A DNA stretch of 64,000 nt, from contig RBZT01000375.1 in NCBI GenBank assembly GCA_003693705.1, forward strand, positions 1 to 64,000. Direction: 5' to 3'. The position numbers and the translations under genes are program-made. Positions 46,573-58,345 of the stretch are shown here, in pieces. This DNA is from Polymyxa betae (Eukaryota; Endomyxa; Phytomyxea; Plasmodiophorida; Plasmodiophoridae). Positions within the stretch are counted from its first letter, which is position 1, and each line of letters begins with the position of its first letter. The notes beneath the pieces are model-generated. The model did not search any database. It worked only from the letters and a program-made list of their open reading frames with translations, and had not been told where the DNA came from.

Positions 46573-49500
46573 ATGTCATTTGGAGGATTTGGAACGAATC
46601 CGACCACGTCCTGTACTGATCTCATATTTCGGTTTCATCAGATTTTAACATTTTATTAGCTTTTGGTACGTCGACATTCGGCCAACCTGCCCAACAGACC
46701 AGTGTATTTGGTGCTTCAACACCAACCAGCACGTTTGGATCTCAGCCGGCTGCTCCATCGACCACATCAGCATGGCCATCGTTTGGTAATACGGCCACAA
46801 CTGGATTTGGGGCATCTCCAGCCCCGAATACCAATGTTAAAGCTGGGACCCAACATACCCCATATACAACCACTACTGAAGCTACTGGTAAAGGACGACT
46901 TATCGCTATCACAGCCATGCCTGCTTACAAAGACAAATCTTTCGAAGAACTTCGCTATGAAGATTATTGCAGTCTAAAGGGTCAGACGCCGGTCCCTACG
47001 ATGCAGCCATCGTCGGCCGCTGCTGGGTTCGGGGCCAGTACGCCGTTCGGGTCGTCCTCGGCCTCGACCGGGTTTGGAGCGACGCCCAATACGACCCCAG
47101 CCGGCGGGTTTGGGGCCAGTTCGTCAACGACGACCCCGGGAACTTCGTCATGGGGAACGTCTTCAGGATTCGGTGGCTCAACAACATCAACGTTCGGATC
47201 TGGACTTGCGAGTAACACGACATCGACGTTCGGTCAACCAGCCTCGTCGCCGTTTGGTGCGTCGACGACAACGACGACGCCTTCGTTCGGGTTTGGCTCT
47301 TCACAACCATCAACTTCTGGATTCGGAACGTCGGCATCGACAACTACCGGGTTTGGTTCAGCAGCACCTTCTACAACTGGATTTGGGACGACGCCATCAA
47401 CCGGATTTGGAGCATCTTCGACAACATCTGGCTTTGGTTCAACAACAGCTCCAAATACAGGATTTGGGACATCAACGTTTGGTTCGACACCTGCTGCAAC
47501 TACCGGATTTGGAACCTCAACATTTGGTCAACCTTCAACAGCGCCGTCAACATTTGGCACTTCAACATTCGGTAATACTCCAGCACCATCAACACCAGCA
47601 TTTGGACAATCAACAACTCCATCTACTGGTCTATTCGGTACGACACAAACACCACCTTCAACTGGTGGATTTTTTGGATCAACCACAACACCATCAACTA
47701 ATGGTTCGCTATTTGGTAACACACAACCTACTACAGGTACTACAACCGGAGGGCTGTTCGGACAGCCAGCGGTCAGTACGACGACCGGTGGGCTGTTCGG
47801 GCAGCCGTCAACAACCGCACAGCCTTTCGGATCCGCCACGACCACACCAGCTCCATCTAATAGTTTATTCGGCACAACAACTACAACGCCGTCTACGGGA
47901 GGTGATACCCGCCCCTGCTAATGCTTCAATGGCATGATTTTGATTGGGTTTTAGGGTTATTTGGGTCGACAGCAACGGCCCAGCCAAGTGGTGGCCTGTT
48001 CGGTCAGCAGAATAAACCAGCTGCAAGTTCACCTTTTTCATTCGGTTCTGCAACGACAGCAGCTCCATCAACAACGACTGCATTTGGATCAACTAGTGGT
48101 GGTTTATTTGGTTCACAACCAACATCAACCACAGCACCATCATCTTCAACAACGTCTCTATTTGGTACAACACAACAGCCTACCACTACATCACCTTCAA
48201 CCAATTTCGGATTTGGTGCAGCCCCATCAACCCAACCCTCAACAAGCTTGTTTGGAGGTATTATTCAATACTGTTAGTATTGTAGTTGATTCCGATCCGC
48301 TTTAGGTACATCTACAACAACACCTGCTGCCGCTCCCTCATCATTTTCTTTCGGGGCGACGCCTTCTACAACATCGGCCACTCAGCCCTCTTTATTTGGA
48401 ACTGGGCAGCAATCATCTTTATTCGGAGCTGGATCGACTGCAGCTAAACCTGCAACCACATCATTATTTGGAACTCCTTCAACTACAACACCATCATCAA
48501 CTTTCCAGTTTGGTTCGGCACAGCCAACATCAACATTGCCTTCAACACAACCATCCCTTACAGGTTTATACCGATTCACAACATTGTTATCTTCTAATTG
48601 TTTTATAAGGAGGATTATTTGGAGGTTTTGGGACACCAAGTACCAGTACACAGTTAACTGTAACCACTCCTCAAACACAGCTACAACAACGTAAGCTATT
48701 CAGCTCGTAATCCTTCAATCAGCGATTAACGCTCGCTTTAGTTCAGACGCAGCTCAAGCCACCGCCTTCTATTGATTCGAATCCGTTCGGTCTTAAAGAG
48801 CTTCCAGAAAAACGGCCCGATTCCACAAATTTAACTTTCCAATCTTCTACACCTGCGGCAACGCCTAAAACAGGCAATGATCACTCTTTTATTTTGTTTC
48901 GTTGATCTAATTCTCTTATAGCCTTACAACATCCTGGGTTTACAAGTACAAAACCAACACCGCAATCGGTTGCCCGATTAAGAACACGAGTCCGACATGC
49001 TGGCCCAATGACCCCCACAGCATCTCTTTCCCCATTTGATGACAAGATTTTCTCAATTTCAACGTTGACTTCCGCATCCAAGGTGAGCGCATGATTTTTC
49101 GTTTGCTGTTCCAGTTGCTTACAATTTTCTAGTCTGTAATTCCGAAAGTGTTCCGTCCTCAAATGCCACCCAAAGTTCAGCTTGATGAACGACCAGCAAC
49201 TCCTGTTCAATCGCCGCCTATTGTTAATGGAACTCGTTCTGCTCTAAATCATACTGCCAACTCATCCCATGTGGAAGATGGTCGCAGAAGGTAAAGTCGC
49301 CTATCGCCCGCTGTGGGTACTTTATAAAATGTATTCGTAGTTTGAACTCGGTGTTGGAAAGTCCCGTTCCTAGCTCACCGGCCACATTAAATTCAAGGGC
49401 ATTACTCACGAATTGTCGTTCTCTAGCAGATCGTGGATATCGTTTCACACCTTCGTTGCAAGCTCTCGAGTCAATGTCAGAAAATCAGCTTCGCTGCGTA

Positions 49501-49890
49501 ACTTTGCAGATTATGAAGGATGGATGCGGGTTTGCTCGTTGGACTGATTTTGATCTATTGACGTGGGCCAATCACGGTGCGAAATCCTACCTTTGTCAAC
49601 CTCTTTATATTGAACTGGGTGAAATAGACTTAACCGAACTGATCTCGATCACTGAAAAGACTGTCAAGTTGAAGGGTCCTGCTAAACGTGGCAATGTTAT
49701 TTGTGGCATCAAAGCCAAAACCGAGGTTCAGAATTCCAAAGGCTACGAAGAAAAAGTTCGACAGTTTATGGCTGCGAAAGGATTCGAGCTGCTGGGTCTT
49801 GAAGATGGTTATTACAGCTTCAAATGCAATTTTGGCGAAAGTCTGAGCGCTGCAACAACACCTTCAGTTCCGCCTTTCAAGATTCGTTAA
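46573..49890 (+). CDS. NUP98: Nucleoporin Nup98 (GLFG nucleoporin with GLEBS and degenerate autoproteolytic domain)
   Basis: Nine exons (46573-46612, 46660-47901, 47955-48257, 48306-48563, 48610-48690, 48742-48873, 48922-49082, 49133-49290, 49341-49890) total 2925 nt, 974 aa. FG and GLFG repeats fill most of the first two-thirds. A GLEBS motif that binds the mRNA-export factor Gle2/Rae1 sits between them (GKGRLIAITAMPAYKDKSFE followed by ELRYEDYC, near 46890-46970). The last exon is the Nup98 autoproteolytic domain (GYRFTPSLQALESMSENQL to FELLGLEDGYYSFKCNFGES). The protein ends about 15 residues later, so there is no fused Nup96. The usual cleavage triplet His-Phe-Ser appears here as Asn-Phe-Gly. 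Nup98 lines the central channel of the nuclear pore and forms its permeability barrier. One intron (after 48873) uses a GC donor. Confidence 0.92.
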
Positions 49891-49991
49891 CCTATATCAT
49901 GCAAAGTGTTTATTATAAAGAAAAAGCAAAATTATATCTGTGAGTGGAATTAATTTTAAAAAACATATTACAGTTTATTGTGAATATAAAT

Positions 49992-50508
49992 CTAATGGAT
50001 GGTCTCCTTTACAGAATCAAAAGTTTCAACAGTTGCCTCTGTCCTTCGAGGCTCCTCTTCAAATAGCGCCTTATATCTTTCAGGATGACGATTCATGCAA
50101 TCTGACACGAATTTCTGTAAGCTGACACTTGCATAAAGAAAAAATAAAAGCTGTACCAGAATACGACATCATCAAAGCGCGACATATTTCCATATCCTTG
50201 TTCTGTTTCTCACACAACCTGAAGCATTTATAAGCTGGGGCGAACTGCTGTCCACAGGGTCCGGTTAATTCGGAACGAAAACATCTAAGAAATCAATCAA
50301 CAAATGCTTTCAATCTGCTGTGTGTTTTCCAACGGGGGACAGCGTTCATCGGCAGCTAACTCATCAAGTGTTTTGCTATCCCAATCAAGTTCCAGGGATT
50401 CTATCAGATATTAATGGAACGCTTATGCACTGAAACCACCTGACCAACGTATTGCTTTTGAATTTCGTCGTCGGATGTCAGCGTATTTCGCCCGTCATCC
50501 TTCGACAT
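49992..50508 (-). CDS. CHCHD4: Mia40/CHCHD4-like twin-CX9C oxidoreductase, with a frame break
   Basis: Exons complement 50445-50508, 50334-50400 and 50284 downward begin MSKDDGRNTLTSDDEIQKQY. Splicing then gives DERCPPCFRSELTGPCGQQF and APAYKCF. Spacing from the second redox Cys to GPC equals that of Mia40. CGQQFAPAYKC is a CX9C. Downstream, after a 53-nt intron (donor near 50164), comes KFVSDCMNRHPERYKALFEE, the Mia40 C-terminal helix, with the stop at 49992-49994. The two parts are in different frames. The break sits at a GCGC near 50177-50182; two fewer bases there would give a second CX9C. It may be a sequencing error, a pseudogene mutation or an unrecognised splice. Mia40 oxidises imported intermembrane-space proteins. 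It lies tail to tail with Nup98. Confidence 0.65.
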
Positions 50509-50675
50509 TATTCGTCCTACTGGTTTTTGCTGAACCTGAAAGCAGTAACAAAACAATTGCGCACACTGAATTTTTTTGCTTTTTCAACAAACCCTACACA
50601 AGGTCTAGCGAACGACAGGAATTAGGAAAAAGCACAGATAAGATTTAGATTGAGAGAATAACAGTTTAATTGAAC

Positions 50676-51513
50676 TTAGTTCATGGTACGAATCATCTCG
50701 TTAATCTTCTCCTCACGGTTACCGGCCTCACCACCTTCGTTGAAGTGAAGACGCTTCTTGGACATACCGCCCAATGGCGACGATAGCTTGAAGGGCCAGA
50801 GGAAGTTGGCGACCTCCTTGAACTGAGGACCACAAGTGTACAACTCATGGATAATATCTTCGACACAGATAATACCATATCGGCCCAGGGCTTGCTCAAC
50901 CAACTTGTTGTTGGTCAAAGGAATACGCTGCTTGTTAATCTTGCCGAAACCACGCTTGTAGACAAGTTCGCGAACCGATTTCAAGTTCGGGTATCCATAG
51001 GTGATGTAAGGCTCAACCATACGAAGCATGTTGATGGTAGCCTTGTTCAACTTGATGAAGACACCATTGAAGATCTGCTTCAGACGCAGAAGCTGTAAGA
51101 TCTTACGAACCTTGGGGGAAGTTCGGTTGATACCACGGATACGAACAACGAATGCAATCTAATGGAAACTAAGCAGATGTTTCTCATGATCAGCTCCTAA
51201 ATCTAAATACCTTGGCTTCAGGCGGGACGTAGAAGTTACCAGCAGCCTTAGCCTGACGACGGAGATGGATCTCGCTGCGTTCCAGCTGTCTGTACTCCTT
51301 AACGTAGGCTTCAGCACGCTTGAAGATGACCTTGCGCTTAGCTTTCAACGTCTTCTTGTAGGTGGAGATACGTTCGAGACGCTTAGAGTTGATCTCTTCA
51401 AGAGTCTTACGCTTCTTCAGCACCGATTCGGGCACCGGAACCCTATTTAACGTCAAATTTCGGCCTCAACAAGGCTAGCGAGAGAGCTAAACGTACATGC
51501 TTTCGGCAGCCAT
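50676..51513 (-). CDS. RPL7: Cytosolic large-subunit ribosomal protein uL30 (RPL7)
   Basis: Three exons (complement of 50676-51158, 51211-51442, 51497-51513) give 243 aa. The 17-nt first exon encodes MAAES plus two bases of a Met codon, a frequent arrangement for ribosomal protein genes. The eukaryote-specific basic N-terminal extension ([19 protein letters not shown]) precedes the uL30 fold: [60 protein letters not shown]. The C-terminus ([14 protein letters not shown], then [13 protein letters not shown]) is typical. It binds 5S rRNA and the large subunit body. Length is normal (about 240-250 aa). Confidence 0.95.
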
Positions 51514-51978
51514 TGGGGGGTATCGGCGTCTGGTGGATATGAAGGACCAGATGGAGATTTGTCACCGCTACGGACTTGACGGACTGCGTGAATTTTCCAT
51601 TCTCTTTACAATCTATATGATTAAAGCCCCTAATAATATCTCAGTTTTTGTCTTTATTTTCACTAAAATGCAAGGTCGCTGTTTAAATGTACTTTTATGT
51701 ATGAGCATTCATTTGATAGCATATTTTTTATTGTTTGGTTTCCATTAATATTCTAGCTTCTCAACTCGGTTGCTGTTCAAAAGATATTCTTATTTCATCA
51801 CAAGAATAACCATCGCATTTGAGGATGTATTGCTTATGTAGCGATATCAGTGGTTATAATAACCGTTTAATCTTCATTATGGTAGGGTTGCCTCCCCATA
51901 GAATTCTGTATTGTAGCAAAGGTGCTAAGCCTACATGTTGCGAATACATTTAACTCGATACGATGAAATGGATAAAAT
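51514..51978. other. Spacer between RPL7 and the ankyrin gene
   Basis: It is AT-rich with no gene visible. It contains the promoter of RPL7 and the 3' flank of the ankyrin gene (both minus strand). An open plus-strand frame at 51497-51748 overlaps the RPL7 start and is regarded as chance. Confidence 0.5.
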
Positions 51979-54794
51979 TTAATGGGTGAGTTTGTACAAG
52001 AGGGATTTCTTTCTCTTTGATAATTCAGATTCCTTAGCACGAATGTCGTTCATCAGAGCTTCTGCCAAAAAAGCCTTGCCTTCTTCGTTCAGGCGCCGAT
52101 CGCCAGCCTGAAAAATCTCGTTGACGATCTCTTTTGAATCCAAGGAATGGTCCTTATTCTTCACTTCCAACGCAAGCTCAAACGGGATCGTCCCTTGACC
52201 GTCTTGCACCATGAGATCAATATTCGGATGATTCAGCAGTAGTCTAACTGCTTCCAGTTCTGTCTGAAGACATGCTAGATGCAGGATCGTACCACCATGC
52301 TTGCCGATCGGCACATTCGGATTAGTTCTTTCATCTTGCAGCAATGCGCGCAGCACTCCAGGGCACGAACTTGTCAGTAAATCGAATCCCTCATTCTTGT
52401 AAGCGTACTGAAGCGGAGTCAATCCCGCTTTATTCTCAATATTGGGATTAACTTGCGAAGCAAGAATCTGATTCATTAAGTCAACCACCTCTTGTCGCTT
52501 GTCCAGTTCGAGACAGTGAAAGTTGGCAAGAATATGCATGATAGTATTACCGTCCTCATCAATCGGAACGTTGCAGTCCGTTCGTGGATCAGATAACAGC
52601 CTCTTGGTCAGCGGGCCAATGTACAGTTCGTGAGACTTTGCACGATGGTCTTTATGTTCCTGGTCGAATTTGTATGCAATCTGGAAAGGGGTTTCTGTTG
52701 CTGCGTTGCGTGCATTGAGGTTAGTGCTCTGAAGACTCAAAAGGATTTGGATTGCTTTGCTGTCACCAGTACGGCAAGCAATATGAAGTAAAGTATCACC
52801 AGCGTCATTGATAAGTTCACTGGCATCGACACGTGGACATCCAAGCAGCATCTTTGTGAGATCTCCTATTCGCGGCGAATAAGACGTCCGCTGATTGTCG
52901 TACTGGTATGCGACATATAGAGCGGTTTTTGAGAAGGCATTTGGTTGGTTGACATCGGTGTTGCGATTGTTGAGCAATAGCTTAATGGCAACAAGATTCG
53001 GCTTCTCGCATGCATAATGAAGCAGCGTATTACGCTCACTACCAATTTTGATATCAGGAACCACTCGATCATGTTGAAGAAGGAGCCCCAGAATACTTTG
53101 TGAAGGATTGTCCAGATGCAATTCGCTGTGCTTTCTAAGTATTTGTTGGTTGATCAGGCGAAGATCTTCAAGGTCAAAAGCAATCTCGATAGGAGTTTTG
53201 CCATCACGACCTCTCATATTCACATTCGTCCGCTTATGAATTAAAAGCATCCGGACGGTACCGTAGTCATGTTTTCGACATGCCATGTGAATCAATGCAT
53301 CCTTGTCAATCACCATGTTTGGATCGGTATTAATGTTTCCCAGAAGTGCTTCGATGATTGAGGCTTGGGTTGTAGAGATCGGCTGGGCAACATCATAACC
53401 CCAGCTTATGGTTGGTCCCGTCAGGACAAAATCGCGATATTCATTCGCTTCATAGGCAACGTGCAGAGGTGTACGACCAAAACGATTGACTGAATTTACA
53501 GGAGCGCCAGGATGCTTCATCATAGCTTTCACGGCCAACAACTCACGGTTTCTGCATGCAATGTGTAGATAAGTATCCTCATTGATATTCCATTTTTGGT
53601 CGGTGATGTTCGTTCCAGCATTTTTCAAGAATGGTACAGTTAGCTTGCCGATGGAGTACTGATCTCTTGGGGGGTGATTATCTTTATCGAAAGCTTTTTT
53701 GAACAGCTCATCAACATCATTGAACGGCAGAGTTAGTAGTAAATCGAGAGCATAATCAAGATCATCGCGTACTTCGAGAAGAAGTGAATCAAGTTTGTCA
53801 GTTGCTAGATGAAGAACAGTATCGTCATCCTCATTTTCAATATTCGGATCCAGGTCTTTTGAATATCGCACAAGATACTCCAGAATAGAATCAGCAGGGT
53901 TCAATAGCTTGCTGCTTCCAGTAGTTGAGGATTCTCCATCCTGGGATACGATGCTCTGATGGTCACCATGTAAGAGATGGAGGAACGCCAGATGCAATGG
54001 GGTGTTCCCGTGAGCATCTTGACTATTAACGTTAAACTTTCCTCTTTGCATCAGGCATTCCATCATCTTTGGATCGGAGCAATACTGAGCGACCAGATGC
54101 ATGGCTGTACGACCGAGAGGATCACTGCGCTCATAAGAGATCTTGGGTTTTTTCAGGATGCGTTTTGCCTCAAAGTAACGTCCATAGCGGCAGGCAGCAA
54201 GCAGGGGAGTAATGCCATAGATATTCGGCCGATCTGATGGCAGATTTTTTAACCTGCTCAGATTGTAAAGTCTCTTCTTGGTTGGATCCCGTAATATCGC
54301 CTCCAGATATGCGTCGTTTCCTTTCCAATTTTGGAATCCTGCTAAGACTCGATAGTATGGATCAATCAGCAAATATGGGACATTGGCCGTAATTTTTGCT
54401 GAACATTCCGGTGGTAGAATGTTCAGATAAGTTGGAGTGTCGGATGGTGTCAAGATTCCCATGACGATCTCCTTAACTTGGTCGTGAGTAGGCTTTTTAC
54501 CACATAAGTCGTTGATGCGAGAAGCGAATGATTCTGCAGTATCGTCGCTGAATCTTTGAATCTCAGCTCTCATAGGTGAGCTAATCCATTCGTATTCTGT
54601 ATCGAGAACTTTTTCATGCACAAACGGCTGGTTGCTGGATGCAGGGGAATACCAATCCTGTTCTGATGCGGCATCTAAATTTCGCTTAAATTGCAGAATG
54701 TTTCATATCTACACTCCTGTTTACCGATTTTCTGTCCTGAACACACGAAATGAATGACGATGGTGACAATCAGGATCGGGTCGGAGCGAAACAT
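51979..54794 (-). CDS. Secreted or ER-targeted ankyrin-repeat protein
   Basis: Two exons (complement of 51979-54674 and 54725-54794) give 921 aa. Exon 1 encodes MFRSDPILIVTIVIHFVCSG, a convincing signal peptide with a short basic n-region, a hydrophobic core and a Cys/Ser/Gly end. Exon 2 opens DAASEQDWYSPASSNQPFVH and then a unique N-terminal region to about residue 160. About 15 or more ankyrin-type repeats follow with spaced insertions, for example GRTAMHLVAQYC, GNTPLHLAFLHL, DTVLHLATDKL, RNTLLHYACEKP, GDTLLHIACRTG, GGTILHLACLQT. The C-terminus is charged (LSKRKKSLLYKLTH). No membrane segment or KDEL-type signal was seen. Most ankyrin proteins are cytosolic, so a signal peptide is notable. 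It may be exported or act in a secretory compartment. Confidence 0.85.
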
Positions 54795-56622
54795 GGTCGT
54801 ATAATTGGGAATAGGTCGTAAAGGGTGTCTGCTAATGACAAGCGAGAATGGAGAAATGAGGTTGGGTTAGCAGGGTTACACTGGAACATGCGTCATTGCA
54901 GGTTACGCATGACTGACACCTTATGTAACGTAGACTGTTGCATGGTTGATACCACTTTTTTTCGACTAGTTTTCGACCAAGTTGAGCATAGTGTGTGCTA
55001 CATGCCAAACTTGTTATAAATGTACTCTACAGAAACTTGCAGAACTTTCTCAGTTGAACGCTGAAAAACAGTGCTAGCTAAATAATCAATGTCTTTGGCA
55101 TTCAACGCGATCTGCCTTCATCGTCTGGACAGTTTCCATCGTCAGTCATTGTAACGTAAGACTAAGGAAATTTAGTTTTTCAAGCGTTTACTGGATATCT
55201 TACCAATCTTAAGACCCAGAACCCTAATGCCAAGCGACCTATTTCGGGACATCCGCAATGGAGTCGCAGTGATGATCGCTTTCTAACGAGTACGATTCAG
55301 ATTTCTTGCTTCTTCAGTAGCATCGTGAACGCTAACTGCTGCAACAATAGTGGCAGGACGACATATATGTGCTTGCAATGTATATCGTTGGACCTTGATC
55401 AATGGCACCATCAGGATCGACAGCAATTGCTGCCGGGCAGCCCGTTGAACGTTTTTGGGTCGCAAGCCGTTGACCCATAAACATATTTGTGGTGATTCAA
55501 ACTCAATCGAGGATATCGAAGGTTTGTGGCTGGCAATTTAAAAGAATGAAATTAATGAAGCTGCAGAGTGGTAGGTAGCGATTATCTTCAGGATTTAGGT
55601 TCCAGCGTACTCACTACGCAAGTCAAAGGCAGGTCAGGTCATTGGTCGATTCAACCATCAAGAACTGGGTTTACTCATCATTTCCCTTCCGGAAACGCAT
55701 CTCCACGATTCGAGCGCCAATCGAAACGTTCTCCATCCGCCAAAATTGACCTGGCCTGCCCAGACAGCTCATATGCCTTTCTGCATCGATTTCAACAAGT
55801 AAGGCGGCATGCAACATTTCAGAGCAGCTGAATGAGGCGTTATCTCATTCTCGTTTGCATATTACAGTTGGATGAGCTCAGTATTTTCATCTCCCTGGGG
55901 TACCCGAAAAGCAATCGTAATTCAATGGATGTTCATTGTCGATTATGTCCCAGGCGATTCAGTTCCTGTATCAATGCTCGAATGGATGATTCCATGTCGT
56001 AAAACCTGTGAAGCTGAGGTCGGGCAGCATGAATACTAGAGTGGACGTATAACTATTGACAGAAATACGACGTCTGAGCGATATTGATATCCTTACTGCG
56101 TCCATTCTCGATTTTCTTTCTGGCTTTGAGAAGCTCAAATTGCTCTGTCTCTGTTCAGATCTGGACCGAATATCGTAGTGCTGAGATTGCAAGAATGAGG
56201 TTAGGAGAACTCACGTCATCGTGACAAACTCGCTTTAATAAACTCGTAGAACATTTCCCTTTTCTCATTTCAGGGTTTTGGACCGGATTAGGTTATAACA
56301 ACTACGCCCTCTATGATATTTTCAGAATTGAATGAAAGAACTTGAAAGTTGAACCTACAGTACTGTACCTAATACTTTCGTAACGTTACAAATCAAATAA
56401 ATCATGTTACGTATCTCGGTAGGAGCAGCCCTCTTCAATATCTATTACAGCATTTCGCTGCCATGCTTAATAATGCAGATAGCTGAGTACTTGTCGAGAT
56501 TATCCCAGAACGAGCTCTTCTCTGCGTTGAAGTCATGTCTGCCTCCAAGTCCACCGATGAACGCTTCAGCAGATTGAGTTCGTTATGATATAGGTTGCAA
56601 CAATGATGCATGGATAAAAGCA
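54795..56622. other. 1.8-kb region without a resolved gene
   Basis: It follows the 5' end of the ankyrin gene. A plus-strand frame at 55568-55831 and nearby stretches (SLPETHLHDSSANRN) are open but carry no recognised domain. The minus-strand frame 56435-56623 is also unassigned. They may be remnants of a mobile element or a small gene. Confidence 0.3.
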
Positions 56623-57132
56623 ATGATAGCCCAGTTAAACCCTGGTCTGCAAGACATAGAACTTGTACGCCTTTCTCAAAAAATATTCATGGAACTTCCC
56701 AAAACAGAATGGCTGGCGACCTTTGGTGAGCGCTGTATCTTAGTCTTGGGACGATTTTCAATCTATTATTTAGCAACACATCCCAAAATAGGAGCCCGAC
56801 CAAAACCAAATCTGGAACAAGAGTTCAAAGAACAAGCTGGGTTTGGCGCTTCATCAGATTGTACGAAAATCGAAATGGCGAAGCTGAATCAAGAGTACTT
56901 CGGGAAATTCGGGTATTGATAATCAATCACGTTTAGTTGATCCCTGATTATGCTAAACAGATTCATATTCATAACATGTGCATCGGGGAAGACAGGTGAC
57001 CAGATGCTGATAGAAATTCGGCAAAGATTGGGGTCGTCGTTAGAGACTGAACTTAGAACAGCAGCATTAGAGCAAGCCAAAATCACTGAATTGCGATTAA
57101 AGTCTGTAATGAATTCAAATTCGAAGCTGTAG
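56623..57132 (+). CDS. Small hypothetical protein, 153 aa
   Basis: Two exons (56623-56912, 56961-57132) join in phase. The first reads MIAQLNPGLQDIELVRLSQK then LATFGERCILVLGRFSIYYL and FKEQAGFGASSDCTKIEMAK. The second reads FIFITCASGKTGDQMLIEIR then LETELRTAALEQAKITELRL, and ends MNSNSKL. The intron is 48 nt with an ordinary GT-AG pair and a tgctaa branch-like motif, which supports a real gene. The phrase TCASGKTG is not a complete P-loop. I could not assign a family. Confidence 0.5.
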
Positions 57133-57795
57133 AAGTAGCCTTTAAGCTTCTGCTATTCCAAGAGCAGCAATCCAATGTTTCTCAGCATCATACTACTTAG
57201 TAGTTTCAACGCTATGGATGAATCGTTTCAGCAGGGAAAGAAACCGCATGCCTTCTGGAAACCTGCTGGTATTAGAACTAGAGCATATCGAGTTTGATGC
57301 GTTAAAAACAACAATCAGATCATTATGAGTCCGAAGTCGTTTTTGGCATACTGTAAATTTTTCATGAAAATTTCGGCTGATTATCCGCCCCGACAGCTAT
57401 AGTGATGATACCAACATGACGATTGGCATCTCGTACAATTATAGGTATATACAGAGATAAATCCGATATATTCATGGCTTGTGCAAGGATGGGAGCGATA
57501 TGTCTGATGGGCATCATGAAGAACAACAGAAGTCAAATATCACCAAATGTTAATGAATCAGCTTGATAATTCCGAATCGTATTACCTCTGGGAGTTTTTG
57601 CTGCTTGCATAAGCATTAAGCTGTTGCTGAAATCCAATTGATTTCAGGTAGGATTCTTTCGACAATAAGCAAATGCAGATACGGCTGTCCATCTATTCTT
57701 AGTACTGTAATTAGATATGCGCCCGGTTTCCATTGTCATGGTGGCCTCGCTCTGGAGCGCCGAACGCTTGCGTCGAGCACAAAACCATGTAAATG

Positions 57796-57841
57796 CTCAT
57801 GGTACAGTGCTGTATATTCTCATGGTACAGTGCTGTATATT
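57796..57841 (+). repeat. 23-bp tandem duplication
   Basis: The unit starting CTCATGGTACAGTGCTGTAT occurs twice, at 57796-57818 and 57819-57841, with no mismatch. Confidence 0.85.
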
Positions 57842-58324
57842 TCGATAGGGATTGTTGATCGAGCTGAGAGATCAGGATAACAATGATGAGAGACGTTAAA
57901 GAGTAGCACAGACGAAAACAACGAACTTGATTACAATGTTTAATCCGGCTGTAATCCACTCATAGACGAAGAGAATTTGTCTTTATTCTGCACAAACATT
58001 ACAGGGGACGCCATGGATCGTCTGATGATGCCTTATTTGAATTCTCCTCAATGTCATTTAAGGCAGAGAACAACTCGATCTGAAGACCGCCCTCAGCGTG
58101 TTATGATATTCTCAACCTATCAGCATCATTCAACCTTCACCTATCAATAATCTGCTCCTGTGCCTATATTAAGGTCATGCTTAACCACTTTATCATCATA
58201 CAAATACGACCAAGCAGGTCGATCGCTACTTGATTATAACATGGAAGAAGAGAAGCGCCTGAAGCTCGAGCCGAGGCTCGCGTTCCAGCCAAACCACCCA
58301 TCTGATATACGATTGTGAATCATG

Positions 58325-58345
58325 AAAACCCTAACCCTAACCTAA
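58325..58345 (-). repeat. Interstitial telomere-like CCCTAA tract
   Basis: Two full CCCTAA units plus a partial one (AACCCTAACCCTAACCTAA) occur in gene-poor sequence. This is TTAGGG on the minus strand. Confidence 0.75.

Noticed and set aside
46982-48678. Long open frames on both strands over the Nup98 repeats
   Set aside because: They are shadows of the low-complexity FG-repeat coding sequence, with biased Pro/Val/Asn or Gln/His/Leu composition and no independent support.
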